DNA of 64,000 bases from Valencia hispanica. Lineage: Eukaryota; Chordata; Actinopteri; Cyprinodontiformes; Valenciidae. Below the pieces are notes generated by a model. That model was given only the letters and a program-made list of their open reading frames with translations, was not told the DNA's origin and searched no databases. The stretch covers positions 27,277,501 to 27,341,500 of the forward strand of contig OY747705.1 of NCBI GenBank assembly GCA_963556495.2, read 5' to 3'. Made by a program: the position numbers and the translations under genes. How positions within the stretch are numbered: the stretch's first letter is position 1; each line of letters opens with the position of its first letter. Of this stretch, positions 34,938 to 46,410 are shown one piece after another.

Positions 34938-35164
34938 CAGAGGTGTCAAACTCCAGTCCTCTAGGACTAGTGTCCTACAAGTTTTACAAGTGTCCTTTGT
35001 TCAGCACCCCTGGAATCAGATGACTGTATTACCTCCTCAGCATGCAGTCCAGTTATATAGAGCCCGGAAAATGACCTAATGACTTGATTCAGCTGTGTTA
35101 AAGATGAGACACATTAAAAAGTTGCACGATACCGACCCTTGATGCCTGGAGTCTGACACTTGTC
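34938..35164. mobile_element. hAT-type MITE
   Basis: The left end cagaggtgtcaaactccagt is mirrored by the right end ctggagtctgacacttgtc (15 of 19 matching after reverse complement). The interior has cctcctcagcatgcagtcca and ttgattcagctgtgtt, words of a common fish hAT MITE. The expected 8-bp target duplication is not clear. The relative at 12797-12960 is more decayed. Confidence 0.7.
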
Positions 35165-35229
35165 CTTTGAATGATACATGTAGTCAGCACCATTTTTTTA
35201 AGAGAAAAAGTACATGTTGCTGACTTTCC

Positions 35230-36665
35230 CATTTTTGCCTTGTACAACAACAAACTGGAACATATCAGCAGATTATGAGACAGAGCAACACAATGTAGAG
35301 CGAAATTCTGAAGTGGGAGAGAATTTTTTTTCCACATTTTATTACAATTAAAAGTCTGTGTGTACATTTGTATTTCCTCTGAAACGTCTAAATAAAATCC
35401 TGTGTAATCAGTTGCCTTAAAAAATCAGCTAATTAATAAAGTCCACCTGTGTTTAATTTAATTTCAGTCAAAATTCCACTGTTTAGTGAAGACCTCTGAG
35501 GTTTGCTAGAGAACATTAGAGAACAAACAGCTTCATATAGATCAAGGAACACATCAGAGAGGTCCAGGAGGAAGTTGTGGAGAGCTTTAACTTTGGCTGC
35601 AGGTGATAGCATTATGGCATTGCAGCAAAACCATTCTAGGTTCTAATCCCAACCTGGGTTTTTCTTTTCCCATGCATGCAAGCACGGGTACTCCACTTCC
35701 TGTTAGGTTAATTGGTTATTCTAAATTGTCTTTCGGTGTGAGAGTTTGAATGCATAGTTGGTTGTTGTACGTGTCTTTGTTTTGCCCTGTGATGGACTGG
35801 CAACCTGTTGATGGTGTACCCTGTCTCGTGTAACCATCATGCAAACATAGAAATGTAAAAATGCTACGACTGCAAACCGACCAAGATGGCCATCCACTTA
35901 AACTAACAGGCTGGGCAAGGAAAGAATTGTTCACAGAAGCAGCTAAGACAACCAAGGTAACTCTCAAGCTGCAGAAATCCACAGCTCAGGAAAGGAGAAA
36001 AGTCACACTTTTTTTTTTAAAGACATCTGTAAAAAGTCCTGTTTGCAATTCGACACAAACCATAAACAGAACACAGCAAAAATGTGGAAGAAAGTGTTCT
36101 GGTCAGATAAGACCAAAATTGAACTTTTAGCCAACATGCAAAGCATTTTGTTTAGTGGAGCTATGTGGTCTCAACATAGTAAGCTAAATGGAGGCCAATC
36201 CTGGAAGAAAACCTGTTGGAGAATGCAAAAATGTTCAGTCTGGGCACAGGGCTATTTTAAGGCAGGGCAGTGGCATTTAACAGGCAAAGCTACAATTAAA
36301 CGGTTGAAATCAAAGAATACAGAAATTAGAAATGTATTTCAATATTTTATTAATTTTAGCCACTCAGTTCACTGAATAAAACACATTACACAGATTAACC
36401 TTAATTTCTGTTAATTATGATTATTTTCCATTTACAGCTAATAAAAAAAACACGACATTAAGATTAGAATATTAAATCCAACCAATAAAAAACATTTCAA
36501 TACAGAAATGTGGGCATAATGCAAAGCATGTTAATACCTGCTTAAAGTTTGTTATTTTTAATCTGACAAGAGCCTCCTTGGAACACATTTTAATTTATTG
36601 AATATGACTGTATTAGGCCTTAGAATGGCCCAGTCAGTCTTGACCAAAATTCTGATTGAGGAATT
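35230..36665 (+). mobile_element. Decayed Tc1 with SINE and AT-rich insertions
   Basis: Tc1-like 5' region (aagtccacctgtgtttaatt, gaggtttgctagagaacatt) followed by a broken transposase: GHPLKLTGWARKELFTEAAK at 35887-35945, then FWSDKTKIEL at 36093-36125, where the first Asp survives but the next Glu is Lys. It is interrupted by a SINE at 35600-35826 and by about 300 bp of another Tc1 family's terminal sequence (36325-36620). The text resumes at 36624 with aatggcccagtcagtct, the region before the third catalytic block. All frames are broken. Confidence 0.75.
35600..35826 (+). repeat. SINE inside the Tc1 remnant
   Basis: Has a degraded tRNA-like head (gcaggtgatagcattatggc, ggttctaatcccaacctggg) and a body with gttaggttaattggttattc and ccctgtgatggactggcaac. 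The same family appears in antisense at 44485-44840, where its tail ends in ATGG repeats. Confidence 0.75.
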
Positions 36666-37689
36666 AGACTTGCCAACCAAAAAGGTGGCAGAGACATTTA
36701 CCAAGACTGAAAACTGGTTTCAACTCAGTGTATAAATATAAATGTTTGCCACACATTTTACATTTTTATTTATAAAATTTTTTGAAAAGCACAGACTTTT
36801 TTCCTTCTTTTTCACAATTATGCTCTACTTCATGCCGATCTACGTCATAAAAACCAATCAAAATGCCTCGAAGTTTGTAAGGAATCTGCATTCTGAAGTA
36901 AAAAACAGCATGTTGAAGAGACTTATGGTTATAATTTGTAAAGAAAAATTTGGTAAAAATTAGGTTCAAAACTGAAAAGAGTCCAGACAACAAAAACTAA
37001 GTATTAAGAAACTTAACAAAATTATTCTTTTAGTTATTTTGGTTGTTATTTTTTCAGATCTCATGATCATGAGACAAATGTACTAAAACATAACGTTCCT
37101 CTTTTTAAATGAGACAAGGCTCTTGAAAGCCATTGCATGCTGTGCAACACATGAGACCAGATTTATAATTAAACAACATTAGACTTCCTCACAAGCATCC
37201 CTTTAATGGCACGACTAGGAGGGTGAAAGCAGAATAAAATCCAGCAGCTATCACCACTTCATTTAACTGGGAGAGAAAACTGGTGATGATGGAAAAGAGG
37301 ACAAGAAAAAGGGGAACCTAACCACAGGAAAGAGAGTGAACCAAACCACCGGCACTGATGAGGATTTTGTTGATGGCAGTATGACGAAGGCAGTGATCAA
37401 TGGCGTGTGGCCTCCGACTCATTAGAGCTCTAACACATTACAGGAAATATAAATAGAACAGATGGAAAAGTGTCAAATTGGACATCTCCTGCTGAGGACA
37501 CCAACGAACTCTTATTGAGTTATGAAGAAAACATAGATTCTTTAAATTTGTATTATTTCAGAAGCAGAGAGTTGTAATAAAGTAAATGTTACTTTTCCCT
37601 TTTGTTTTGTGCAATAGTAACTGAGTTACACAGTGTTTCTCGCAGAACAAAATGTGGACAAACCTTTACCTGAGAGGTAAAAGGCTAAT

Positions 37690-37880
37690 TAGGTAGTTTT
37701 CACACCTGATAGTCCAGTAGACTTGGTTCGATTGGGAACCAAAATTGCAACTTTGTTGCTTTCATTTAAGCTGATGTGGTTCACCTTCACACTGCACTTT
37801 GTCAAATAACAACCTTTTGACCAACATACTTACCTATTCACATGTAGTGGAACTGCACCAAGAACGACTGAACACAGGCA
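37690..37880. mobile_element. MITE-like fragment
   Basis: Reads ttttcacacctgatagtcca then gtagacttggttcgattggg, resembling a common fish DNA-transposon end. No opposite end or duplication was found. The flanks 36721-37689 and 37881-38744 show nothing I can identify. Confidence 0.35.
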
Positions 37881-39112
37881 CACTTCCTGTTTCATGAAAT
37901 GTAAACTAACATGGAGTGGCATGAGATTTTAGCAGTTTTAGGACTGTTCTGTTGTCTTTGGCAAATGTGCCAAACAAATATGATGCAGCAATGGGATCAG
38001 CATGATCAGATAAGGAAGCAGAGGACCACGTAGAATGATGTTTTTCACATGAGGAGGCTGAGACGACTCCGTAAGAGGTGCCGTGGACAGACTAGGGCGC
38101 ATACAACTTCATAGCGGTCAGTAAGTTTACATGCTCAACTAAATCTAGCTATGACAATCATAGTGTTAATACCTAAACCAGAATGGGAGTCAGAAAATCA
38201 AATTATTGAATTAACTATGTTCGACGCCGCAACAGTAGGTGGCGCCTTTTCATGTTGGCATTCTTAGAGCGTCACGCAAATAGTAAACAAAAGCTGCCGG
38301 CAGTGAAGCAGATGCAGTAAAAGCAGGATATGCACAATGAGTGAAGAAATGGATGACAAAAACGAGCGAAGACACAGGTGAGCCAGGAGCCAGACTACTG
38401 TCGGACATGGAAGGGGAACAAGAGCTTATGGAGAAGCTGGAGAACGGACTGGTAACACAGCGTGGTCATGGAAGAACCTTGAAAGGAGCACAAGTAGGAT
38501 TAACTCAGGTAATTCACAAGAAATACTTTTAACTAGGAAAAACAAGGAGGGTTAGGTTGGTTACCACGGGGATGCAACACTCTGGCAAAGAAGATCTGAC
38601 AGCAAGCTTTCTTTATACACCCGCTGATGAGACTCAATGAGGTGCAGCTGCGATCAGCTGCCAGGCACAGCTGGAAGAATAAAGGCTTTTAAAAATATCT
38701 AAGTTCAATTCTAAACAAATATGGCCTGCTTTTATATGCAACAAACTGCCTTAAGAAGTTTTCCACCTGTATTATAATGTCAGTATAAATGCAGCTGTTC
38801 TGTGAAGGCCTCAAATGTTTGTTGGAAACCACTAATGAGTAACGAGCATCAAGAATACCAGGTAACGCAGGCAGGTATGGGAAAGAGTTGTGGAGAAGTT
38901 TTTCGTTTCGTTACAGTTTAAAATAATATACAAAGTTTGAACATCTAACAGAGCTCTGCGCAACGCATCACATAAACTTACAGGCCAGGTGAGGAGAGAT
39001 TTATCAGAAGCAGCCAAAAGAACCATGGCAACTCTAGAGGAGATGCAGAGATCCAAAGCTCAGTTGCGAGAATTTGTTGACAACTATAAAATAGGCACTC
39101 TGCAAACTGGCC

Positions 39113-39545
39113 TTAAAGGCATACTGCGCAACTTTTACGCCTTAATATGTTTTTTTCAAAAGTTTTGGTGGAATGTTATCATCTATTATGTTCATTTTTA
39201 GAGTTATCACCACCTTACAGGGGTCCTAGGCTTTTTTCTGCACTATAGAACTTTTGAGCGGCGACCCGCCGCCAGAAGTACCGACTGACTTCTGCTTTAC
39301 GGCAGAGTCATACGGCCTCGCTGTTTAGAGACTGTAGAGATGGCTGATCCACCAAAGAGACCGAGAAATCCCATATCAGAAGAAGCTAGTAAAAGAAAAA
39401 GAGAACGTGATAGAGAGAGAGCAAGGACCAGAGTATATATTGGGCCGGCTTTTTCTCGTTGGAGAGTTCTTTTGGAACAAACGTCATGTACTACGGACGC
39501 TGAGTTAGCCGTGCTGCTAATGGATAGGTAAGTAATAATCAATGA
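39113..39545 (+). mobile_element. TTAA-type transposon left part with a coding exon
   Basis: Begins TTAAAGGCATACTGCGCAAC inside the Tc1. At 39340 a start codon in good context (gtagagATGG) opens MADPPKRPRNPISEEASKRK, a basic stretch, then RTRVYIGPAFSRWRVLLEQ, TTDAELAVLLMDR and a donor-like G|GTAAGT at 39529. This layout looks like the first exon of a multi-exon transposon gene. Similar RW-L...TDAE-A-LL proteins occur in fish genomes, but I cannot name the family. The right end of the element was not identified. It may lie before 40136. Confidence 0.55.
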
Positions 39546-40105
39546 TTTCACCGGGGTTATAGTGTTTAGTCTGGCATGATGTTGTTATACAGTCCTGAGA
39601 AAGCCATTTAGTCAATGTGTGGAGGTGGATGAACATAGTTTGCACGGTATGCCTTACAGTAGTAATGTGAATTAGACAACCGAGTTGATCCCGTGTAAGA
39701 CTCTGTTCTGTAGATAAAGCTGCGAACTCCGTCGTACTCGCTGTATTTCAGTATATAAGTCAAACTTTTTTCTTTTGGTTTTGTTAAGGTAGTGATTTAT
39801 ATTTTTGTTGTTTTATTTTTTTCCTAAAACACCTAAAGATGTAGGCTTATTCTACTGTCGGGAGGTGTTTGCAACGTGGCACTTAGATGTTCTCTGTGTC
39901 TAATCCCACGGTTTTTCCAATTACCCCGACCTCCCCCACAAACTGAATACCTAGCTGTGAGGTCTTTACTCTAAATTATCCCGATTGTTACAGTTGAATT
40001 GCAAACTGAAACGGCGCTTGTTTGTTTTTGGGCAAGCGATTTGGAAAGCAGCCACTGAAACATGCCTCTTAAGAGCGACAGAGAGATTTTATTTTACGAC
40101 AGTGA

Positions 40106-40138
40106 TGCCCATCTAGGGTTCAGTCCCTAGATGGGCAA
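40106..40138. repeat. Perfect 13-bp hairpin
   Basis: TGCCCATCTAGGG, loop ttcagt or close to it, then CCCTAGATGGGCA: two perfect 13-base arms around a loop of about six bases. It sits at or next to the junction where Tc1 text resumes. From 40431 to 43203 I see no gene or recognisable element. Confidence 0.9.
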
Positions 40139-43100
40139 AAGTGGTAGACCCATACCCCAAAAGCCTTGGAGATGGCATCGTAGTGGTCGGTGGTTGTACA
40201 AAGTTTTGACTCAGGAAGACAGATTACAAATTCGCCCCCCATTTTTCAGATTGTATCTGTAACCTTGTATCCTTTTGCATTCAGATTGTAATTGTGTGCT
40301 ACTTTATGTTGGTCTGTCGCATAAAATGCAAACAAAATTTGATATAGTTTGCTGTTGTAGTGCAACAAAATACAAAAAAAGAAAATAATTCAAGTGCTAA
40401 GAATGGTTTTGCAAAGTCCTGCAGATTTGACTGAATGACCATTATTTACCCATGACACAACAGCGACAGAAGGTAGATATTCTTTAAAACTGTCATCTCG
40501 TGTTGTGAAATCCAGCACAGGAATGCAGGGTTACCGAGGTTAGCTGCTGTCATGAGCTCAGGTTATGGTAATAGCACTTACTACTGCCACCGGACTGAGG
40601 AATAAGATTCAAAAATAGAACGACAGGAGATACCTGACAAGCTTGTACCTGAAACCTGGTAATTACTCTCCTCACATGTTCTAGCTAAACTTGCTAAAAA
40701 AAACACAATAAAAACCTACATGTGTATGCAACACGTGTATTTACACTTTTGCACATCATATGCGATCGTGGGAACATTTTATATTTTTGCCAGATAACAC
40801 ATTCACATGTTCTGAATTCCTGGCCTTTCACAAAGCGCAGCCCCTTTTGTGTTACTGGAGTGACTATTTTTAACTACCCAATCAAAACTATCAAAAAAGA
40901 TTTTTACTTCTCAACCAATCCTCTCTATCAAAAATGATAATGCATTGAAATTCTTGCTGGCTGCTGTATAATTTTTTCAACATGCAAAATTAAAATATGT
41001 TCAAAACTACACCCAAAAACTACAACCATTCAGTTCCAAGTCAGTGAGAATTACATAGTTAATAATATATGGAAGTGAAAGATACCAGAATTTCCTTTCT
41101 GTCTTTTGATGCTCTGAAACTATAAAAGAAATTAGGCTCAGTAAAACTATTTGTTAAACTGCAGTCACTTTTTTTATTATTTGAGAAAGCTCCTATTTCT
41201 TTAAATTAAAGACCAATATCGATACAGTTATGTCAGGTATATTTTCATCTTTAATAAATAATCAAAGAGAATGCTAGAAGCAGGAGGTATAGGCGGTTTT
41301 CACTAAATGTTCAGAAACCTGTAAAAACTGCAAAAACTTTTGAAAAAATCATAAACAAACCCAGCTGGTTGTAAAACACAAAAACAACCAAAAGTCTTAG
41401 ACTATGCTTCATCTTATAAGATTCCTCTAAGAAATGTTAAGTTTAACACAATATTCAAGATGGTAAATTTTTTTTCAGGAGAATCTTTTTTTTCTTTTTT
41501 TAAAACTACTCACAGTTTCCCACAGGATTGTGTATGTGGTAAATTTGAAAGTAAAGGTTTGACCCAACAGCTAATTTGAAGCAACTAAAACACATTATTC
41601 ACACTTTGTTTCAAGTCCAATAGCCAGACATAAGGAATCAGAGTGTGTCTGAGCTCAACACATCAACACATTTTCATTAGTGCGGAAAATGCTGCTGGTG
41701 ACAGCTATGGGTGGGCCTTTAATTGTGCAGTTACAAATGAGAAGATCAAAACACATTTAGGGAGCGGCAGGATCACACCATGTCAACATCCTTTGAGAGT
41801 TTCATAATAGTTTCTTCAGTGGTGATCTTATTACTTCATTCCCTTCATTGCCACATTATCACAGAGCTTGAATCAGCTCAGTTTTAATGAACTTCAGCAG
41901 GTTTAGGAGAATTGAAATCTCTGAAAAAATCAGCATTATGAGCAGATTACTAGATTTAGCCACAAAGCTAGTTTCCATTCATAGTCCTTGGCATTTTAAT
42001 GGACAACTTAAAAAAAATGACTCAATAAATTATACAATACCATAACAGACAAAGATAGTGAGCATAAAAAGACAAAAACACAGAGAAAACAAAGATCTAG
42101 GAAATACACTGAAGTTATTATGTTTGAATGATTCAGTTCTAATTTCTTTTCCAAAATCTCTCTCTTTGATTATGTATTTATTTAATCTAACTTCATATTG
42201 TTTTTCTCCCTATGTGGATACGTGTTTCACAGTGAACAGGTATTGCAGTTTCACATCATTCTTCTGTTTACATTAACTGCGATTAAGAGAGACAGGAGAT
42301 TATGAGCGCAAAACCTGAGGGAAAGTACCCAAAACAATATACTGTTACTTTAGGTCTCTGTTAAAAAAGAGAAATAACCATCCTCTACTGTAAGCCAAGT
42401 TACCTTTGCATTACAGCACAACATCAACAGTAACTTTACAGCAGAATGTATTTCTGAGTAATGAAACAGCTGCAGACATCATCTCTCTGTTGTTGGAGCC
42501 ACAGGCAGATGGATCATCCTGAATCATAATGTATAAACCTGAGTCCAGATGTGAGTAAGAAAGCCTTAACATGATGAACTGTAATGATGCGCTTTGCAGA
42601 TTTTCACCAACCTTGGAGAGGAAGATAAGTTAGACTATAATGATGCTGAGATATTTTTATAAAGGAATCATGAGTTTGTGGACTTATACATATCCATGCT
42701 AAATATCTAGGAGGAGCAAAACTATAATTATTTTACAAAGAAATATTTTCTTAAGAACACACAACAGAAATTGAGATCATCATTGACCAAATTGTTGCAC
42801 ATAGGACAAACAGTGGGTTTTGGGTTACTGATATTCTTTTTTATGTACCATGGTAAATATTTCATTGTATAAACACATTTATTTCCTTGTTTATATACGT
42901 GAGCCCTTATCGCCAACTAACTAATTTAAATCTTGACATTAATCTTGGTGATCACCAAAATAAAGCTTTAATTACTAATACACACATACACATTATTGCA
43001 TGATTTAAGAACAAAAACATGGGGGATATCATAAAAAGACTGAAAAAGGAGAGTTTTGCTTGAAATCTGTCAGGCATTCAGTTGAATTTGAACAAGATCC

Positions 43101-43203
43101 ATTGCAACATTAAAAGCATTTAATTGTTCACTGCTCGCAAGATGACTGTTAGAACTGATGAGATCTAGGTGCACACATATTTTTGTTTTAGTAGCATTCA
43201 AAC

Positions 43204-43385
43204 TTCAACTGGGGGCGTTGTGTGGATAAGTGGGCAGAGCAGCTGCACCATGTACTGAGGCTGTCATCTCTCAGTACAGCTGTCCCTGGTTTGACTCCCG
43301 GCCCGGGTTATTTACTGCATGCATTCTCCTTCTCTGCTTTCTTTCCTGTCTAGTAGCAACTGTCAAATAAAAGCCACCAGTGACA
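43204..43385 (+). repeat. tRNA-derived SINE
   Basis: The head ggcgttgtgtggataagtgg (A-box-like) is followed by tccctggtttgactcccgg (B-box-like, 43285-43303), and the end is tgtcaaataaaagccaccag. It has the same general layout as the SINE at 24903-25087 but is more diverged. No clear target duplication was seen. Confidence 0.65.
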
Positions 43386-43410
43386 CAAAATCTTGCTCTA
43401 AACTCATACT

Positions 43411-43480
43411 TAGGGCTGGGTGATAAAAAGGAAAACACACAATTTCAATAATATTGTTGGATTTTGCATTAGCGAAATCA
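43411..43480. mobile_element. Possible DNA-transposon end
   Basis: Reads tagggctgggtgataaaaag, a word often seen at the end of fish hAT-type MITEs. No partner end was found. The next kilobase (43481-44484) shows nothing recognisable. Confidence 0.3.
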
Positions 43481-44484
43481 ACTCAAAACAACACACACAC
43501 TCTCACTCTTTTCTTTCTTTTCAGTCATCACCGTCAGTGAGCTTTGGCATCCAGGCTACTGTCACCTACATCAGGTTTAGGTATACAGGGTATGCAGTGT
43601 CCATCAGGCCAAATATATTACTGGTATGCATAGTGTACATGCATGACACTTGGAAAATAAGAAACAAAGAACTTAGTGAAATTCAAACATTCTTTGTAAC
43701 TCAAACATTGTTATTTCAGTGATTGCAGATTAAACCTAATTCCAAGCCGATAATTATTAACCAAGGTCTGAATCTTACTTGGTGCTGCAACAAAACTGTG
43801 CTGAGTTTTTAGCTAAGTAGGTGTTCCACCTCTCTAAAACAAAGTGATTAATAATGGCTCATTTCTCACACATAGAGATGATTAAAAGCTACAGTGCCAA
43901 TTAGCTCTCTTTAGGGGAAGACTGTTACTGCATTGAACATAAAAATCAGACAATCACAAATGTTTTTACTTCACAGCCCGATAGGTCCTAAAATTCTCCT
44001 ACAACAGGACAGTCAGACGCCAATATAACATAATGAACCAACCTTGTGATTCCAGCTTTTTGAACACCTTCCTTATATTTTATTTTCTTAGACTAGAAAG
44101 CATGAATTATGTGGGGCTTGTGGTCAAAGATCTTGCAAACTGGTATTTCTGTATTTATGGTATTATTGCACTAACAAGAGACGCTGGTGTTGGATTAGCA
44201 TCATCAATAACTCAATGTGTTCAAGCACTTCCATCTGCACAACAGATGCTGCCTGGAAAATCTCTAAATGACAAACTGATTAATATGGAAGAAAATATTA
44301 GCAACATGGCAAACACAGTCTAGTGCAAATGATTTTGTACCTCCTTAACTTTTTTTTGTCATATTACAGCACATAATTGTAATAAGAAAGCATACTTATA
44401 AATTGCTTTTTTACAGATAGAAATCTGATCTTAACACACACGGTTCATTATACTGCAGAACAACTTGCAGTACACTGAAGCTGT

Positions 44485-44840
44485 TGCCCTTTCTGTCCAT
44501 CCATCCATAGCCATTACCTGCTTCTTTTTGCAGGGCAACGGCTGCCTATCTCCACCGATCACTGGTTGAGAGATGTGGTACTCCGTGGACAGGTCACCAA
44601 TCTATCACAAGGCAACACAAATACACAAAGATGCACAAATACACTCACTCCTAAGGGTGACTTTGGAGAGACCAATTAACCTAACAGTCAGGTACTTGGA
44701 ATGTGGGAGGAAGCCTTAATACCCAAAAAAATGCACGCATGGACATGGAGAATATGCAAACTCCATGCATAATGACTCCAAGCTGGGATTCAAACCCAGA
44801 ACCTTCTTGGTGCAAGTGCTAAAAACTGCACCACCATCCA
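44485..44840 (-). repeat. SINE, antisense, nearly full length
   Basis: On the minus strand: ggtggtgcagtttttagcac, ttctgggtttgaatcccagc (B-box-like), ttaggttaattggtctctcc, gccttgtgatagattggtga, and a 3' tail with ATGG repeats at 44500-44516. It is the best copy of the family also seen at 1333-1560, 3306-3392 and 35600-35826. Confidence 0.8.
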
Positions 44841-44913
44841 GTCCCGGTTGCTCGTTCTTTGTAAACAAGCTCAAGCTCAGCCATCTTGAGTGCCTGTGGA
44901 GATCTTTTTTTAA

Positions 44914-45646
44914 AGGGGGGGTGGCATGTAAAATCCACGTTTTAAAGCTTTTAATCACCTTCTTATGCCATTCCCTCCTTAAAAATATGCCTAAAGTGTT
45001 TCTTAGGTTAATTTATGTTTGTCTGAGTGATATTTATAAACTTTCGCGGCCACCATGTTGAGCACTGAACGCCAGGGTCTTCCTAGGAACGCCCTAACGT
45101 CCCAGCAACGCCCCTTAATTTTGATTATCGCCCACGTCTCTCCACAGCCCTCCCTCCCCCGCTCCCAGAGCACTAAGGCAGAGCGTCGTCAGCAGCAATC
45201 AGGTAGCACCTGTGGAAAGTAGTAGCTCTTGAACGAGCCACTGAACGCGCTCCGGTTCATCCACTATTTCACTTTCAGGGCAAGAGACGGGATCAAATGC
45301 ATATGCTTGTACCATTTCCTGCGTGGCCATAGTAAACCGAAAGATATGCCTGTCTTTCAAAAGACCGGTGCACCAATGCTACAATACTGTAATGCTTTGT
45401 CCCCATGCGACTGGAGAATGTTGTGATGACGTTGACGGCCGCGTGTTGAAAGGGGCATGTCCGAGACTCTTAAAGAGACACGCAGCTAATTTCAAGGTGT
45501 TCAGTGCGGACATGCTGTGAGTGCAAAATTTCAAATAGGTAGTAAAAATCATTTATTGAACTTACAGATCTATTTCAGGTAAAAGTTGTGATGTACAGGA
45601 CCTCAGAATTGCTCTTTCTGCATAAGAAGAACGTGCCACCACCCCT
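44914..45646. mobile_element. TTAA-flanked non-autonomous DNA transposon
   Basis: TTAA lies on both sides (44910-44913 and 45647-45650). The ends are inverted repeats: AGGGGGGGTGGCATGT on the left and, reverse-complemented, AGGGGTGGTGGCACGT on the right (14 of 16). The 733-bp interior is GC-richer than its surroundings. It has an acceptor-like ctttcag near 45271-45280 followed by short open frames, but no transposase. TTAA targets fit Kolobok or piggyBac types. The right flank lies in Tc1 sequence. Confidence 0.8.
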
Positions 45647-45650
45647 TTAA

Positions 45651-46250
45651 GTTTTGCCACAGATTCCTAACTGGATTTAGGTCTGGACTTTGACTGGGCC
45701 TATCTAACAACTATATATGCTTTGATTATAAACCCCCTCTTTGCAGCTCTGGCCATAGTTCACAGTCCTCACCCTGCTGGTAGCTCTGCCCAGTCTCAAA
45801 TTCGGCACCCTCTAAAAGGTTTTATTTCATGATGGCCCTGTATTTGGCTTCGTCCTTGTTTCTTGGTGGAAAAAACCCCCATGATGCTGCCACCACCAAT
45901 GTTTCACAGTGGGAATTTTGTATTTGCTCAATGTACAGTTTCATCCAAGCAATACGTCTTCTGTATCTTTGCTGTTTGCCCTGCATGGCTTGTAGTAAAC
46001 TTCAAACCACACTACTTTAGGCTTATTTTCCATTCTTACATAAAGGCCAAATTTGTGGAGTGCACTACTAACAGTGCTGCTGTCAAAACTTTCTCCAACC
46101 CGAGTTGTGGATCTCTAGAGCTGGGTGTATACTGAAATTAAAGTCTACTTACAATAGAAGTGACTTCTACGAAAAAGTGGTTGCACTCTATTTTATTCAG
46201 GAGTGTCAGAATAAAGGGGTCTGAAGACAAATGCAGAACTACTGTACTGT
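45651..46250 (-). pseudogene. Decayed Tc1 transposase, antisense
   Basis: Antisense Tc1 text: ttaggtctggactttgactg (before the Glu block), gatggccctgtatttggctt, atgatgctgccaccaccaat, aaaggccaaatttgtggagt and, at the right, terminal-type sequence (tgacttctacgaaaaagtgg). Stops and deletions are frequent. The catalytic middle is largely missing. Confidence 0.7.
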
Positions 46251-46410
46251 GTCCCAGTGTTCTCGGCAAGAACAGACTTACAACTGTACTTACCAAGGAC
46301 ATACTCGCCAAGCACACAAGAATGTACTTGCGTACTTGGGTATTGAGAAATGGCCCAGAGTGGAAGTCAGTAGGTCTGTGGGTCTAGTTTGTTTATTTAT
46401 ATGATACCAG

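Larger units (their letters stand above)
38745..40425 (+). mobile_element. Decayed Tc1 interrupted by another DNA transposon
   Basis: The left part (38745-39112) keeps Tc1 5' text (ctgttctgtgaaggcctcaa) and paired-domain pieces KLTGQVRRDLSEAAKRTMAT and LEEMQRSKAQLRE. The right part (40136-40425) keeps the C-terminus KVVDPYPKSLGDGIVVVGGC and 3' flanking text ending gttttgcaaagtcctgca. The catalytic middle is absent. A TTAA-type element begins between the two parts at 39113. Confidence 0.7.

Noticed and set aside
36742..36993. Overlapping open frames on both strands
   Set aside because: AT-rich DNA next to a Tc1 remnant, with no domain or codon pattern.
40106..40138. Hairpin as a bacterial-type terminator
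   Set aside because: The DNA is vertebrate, the hairpin has no T run after it and no gene ends there.
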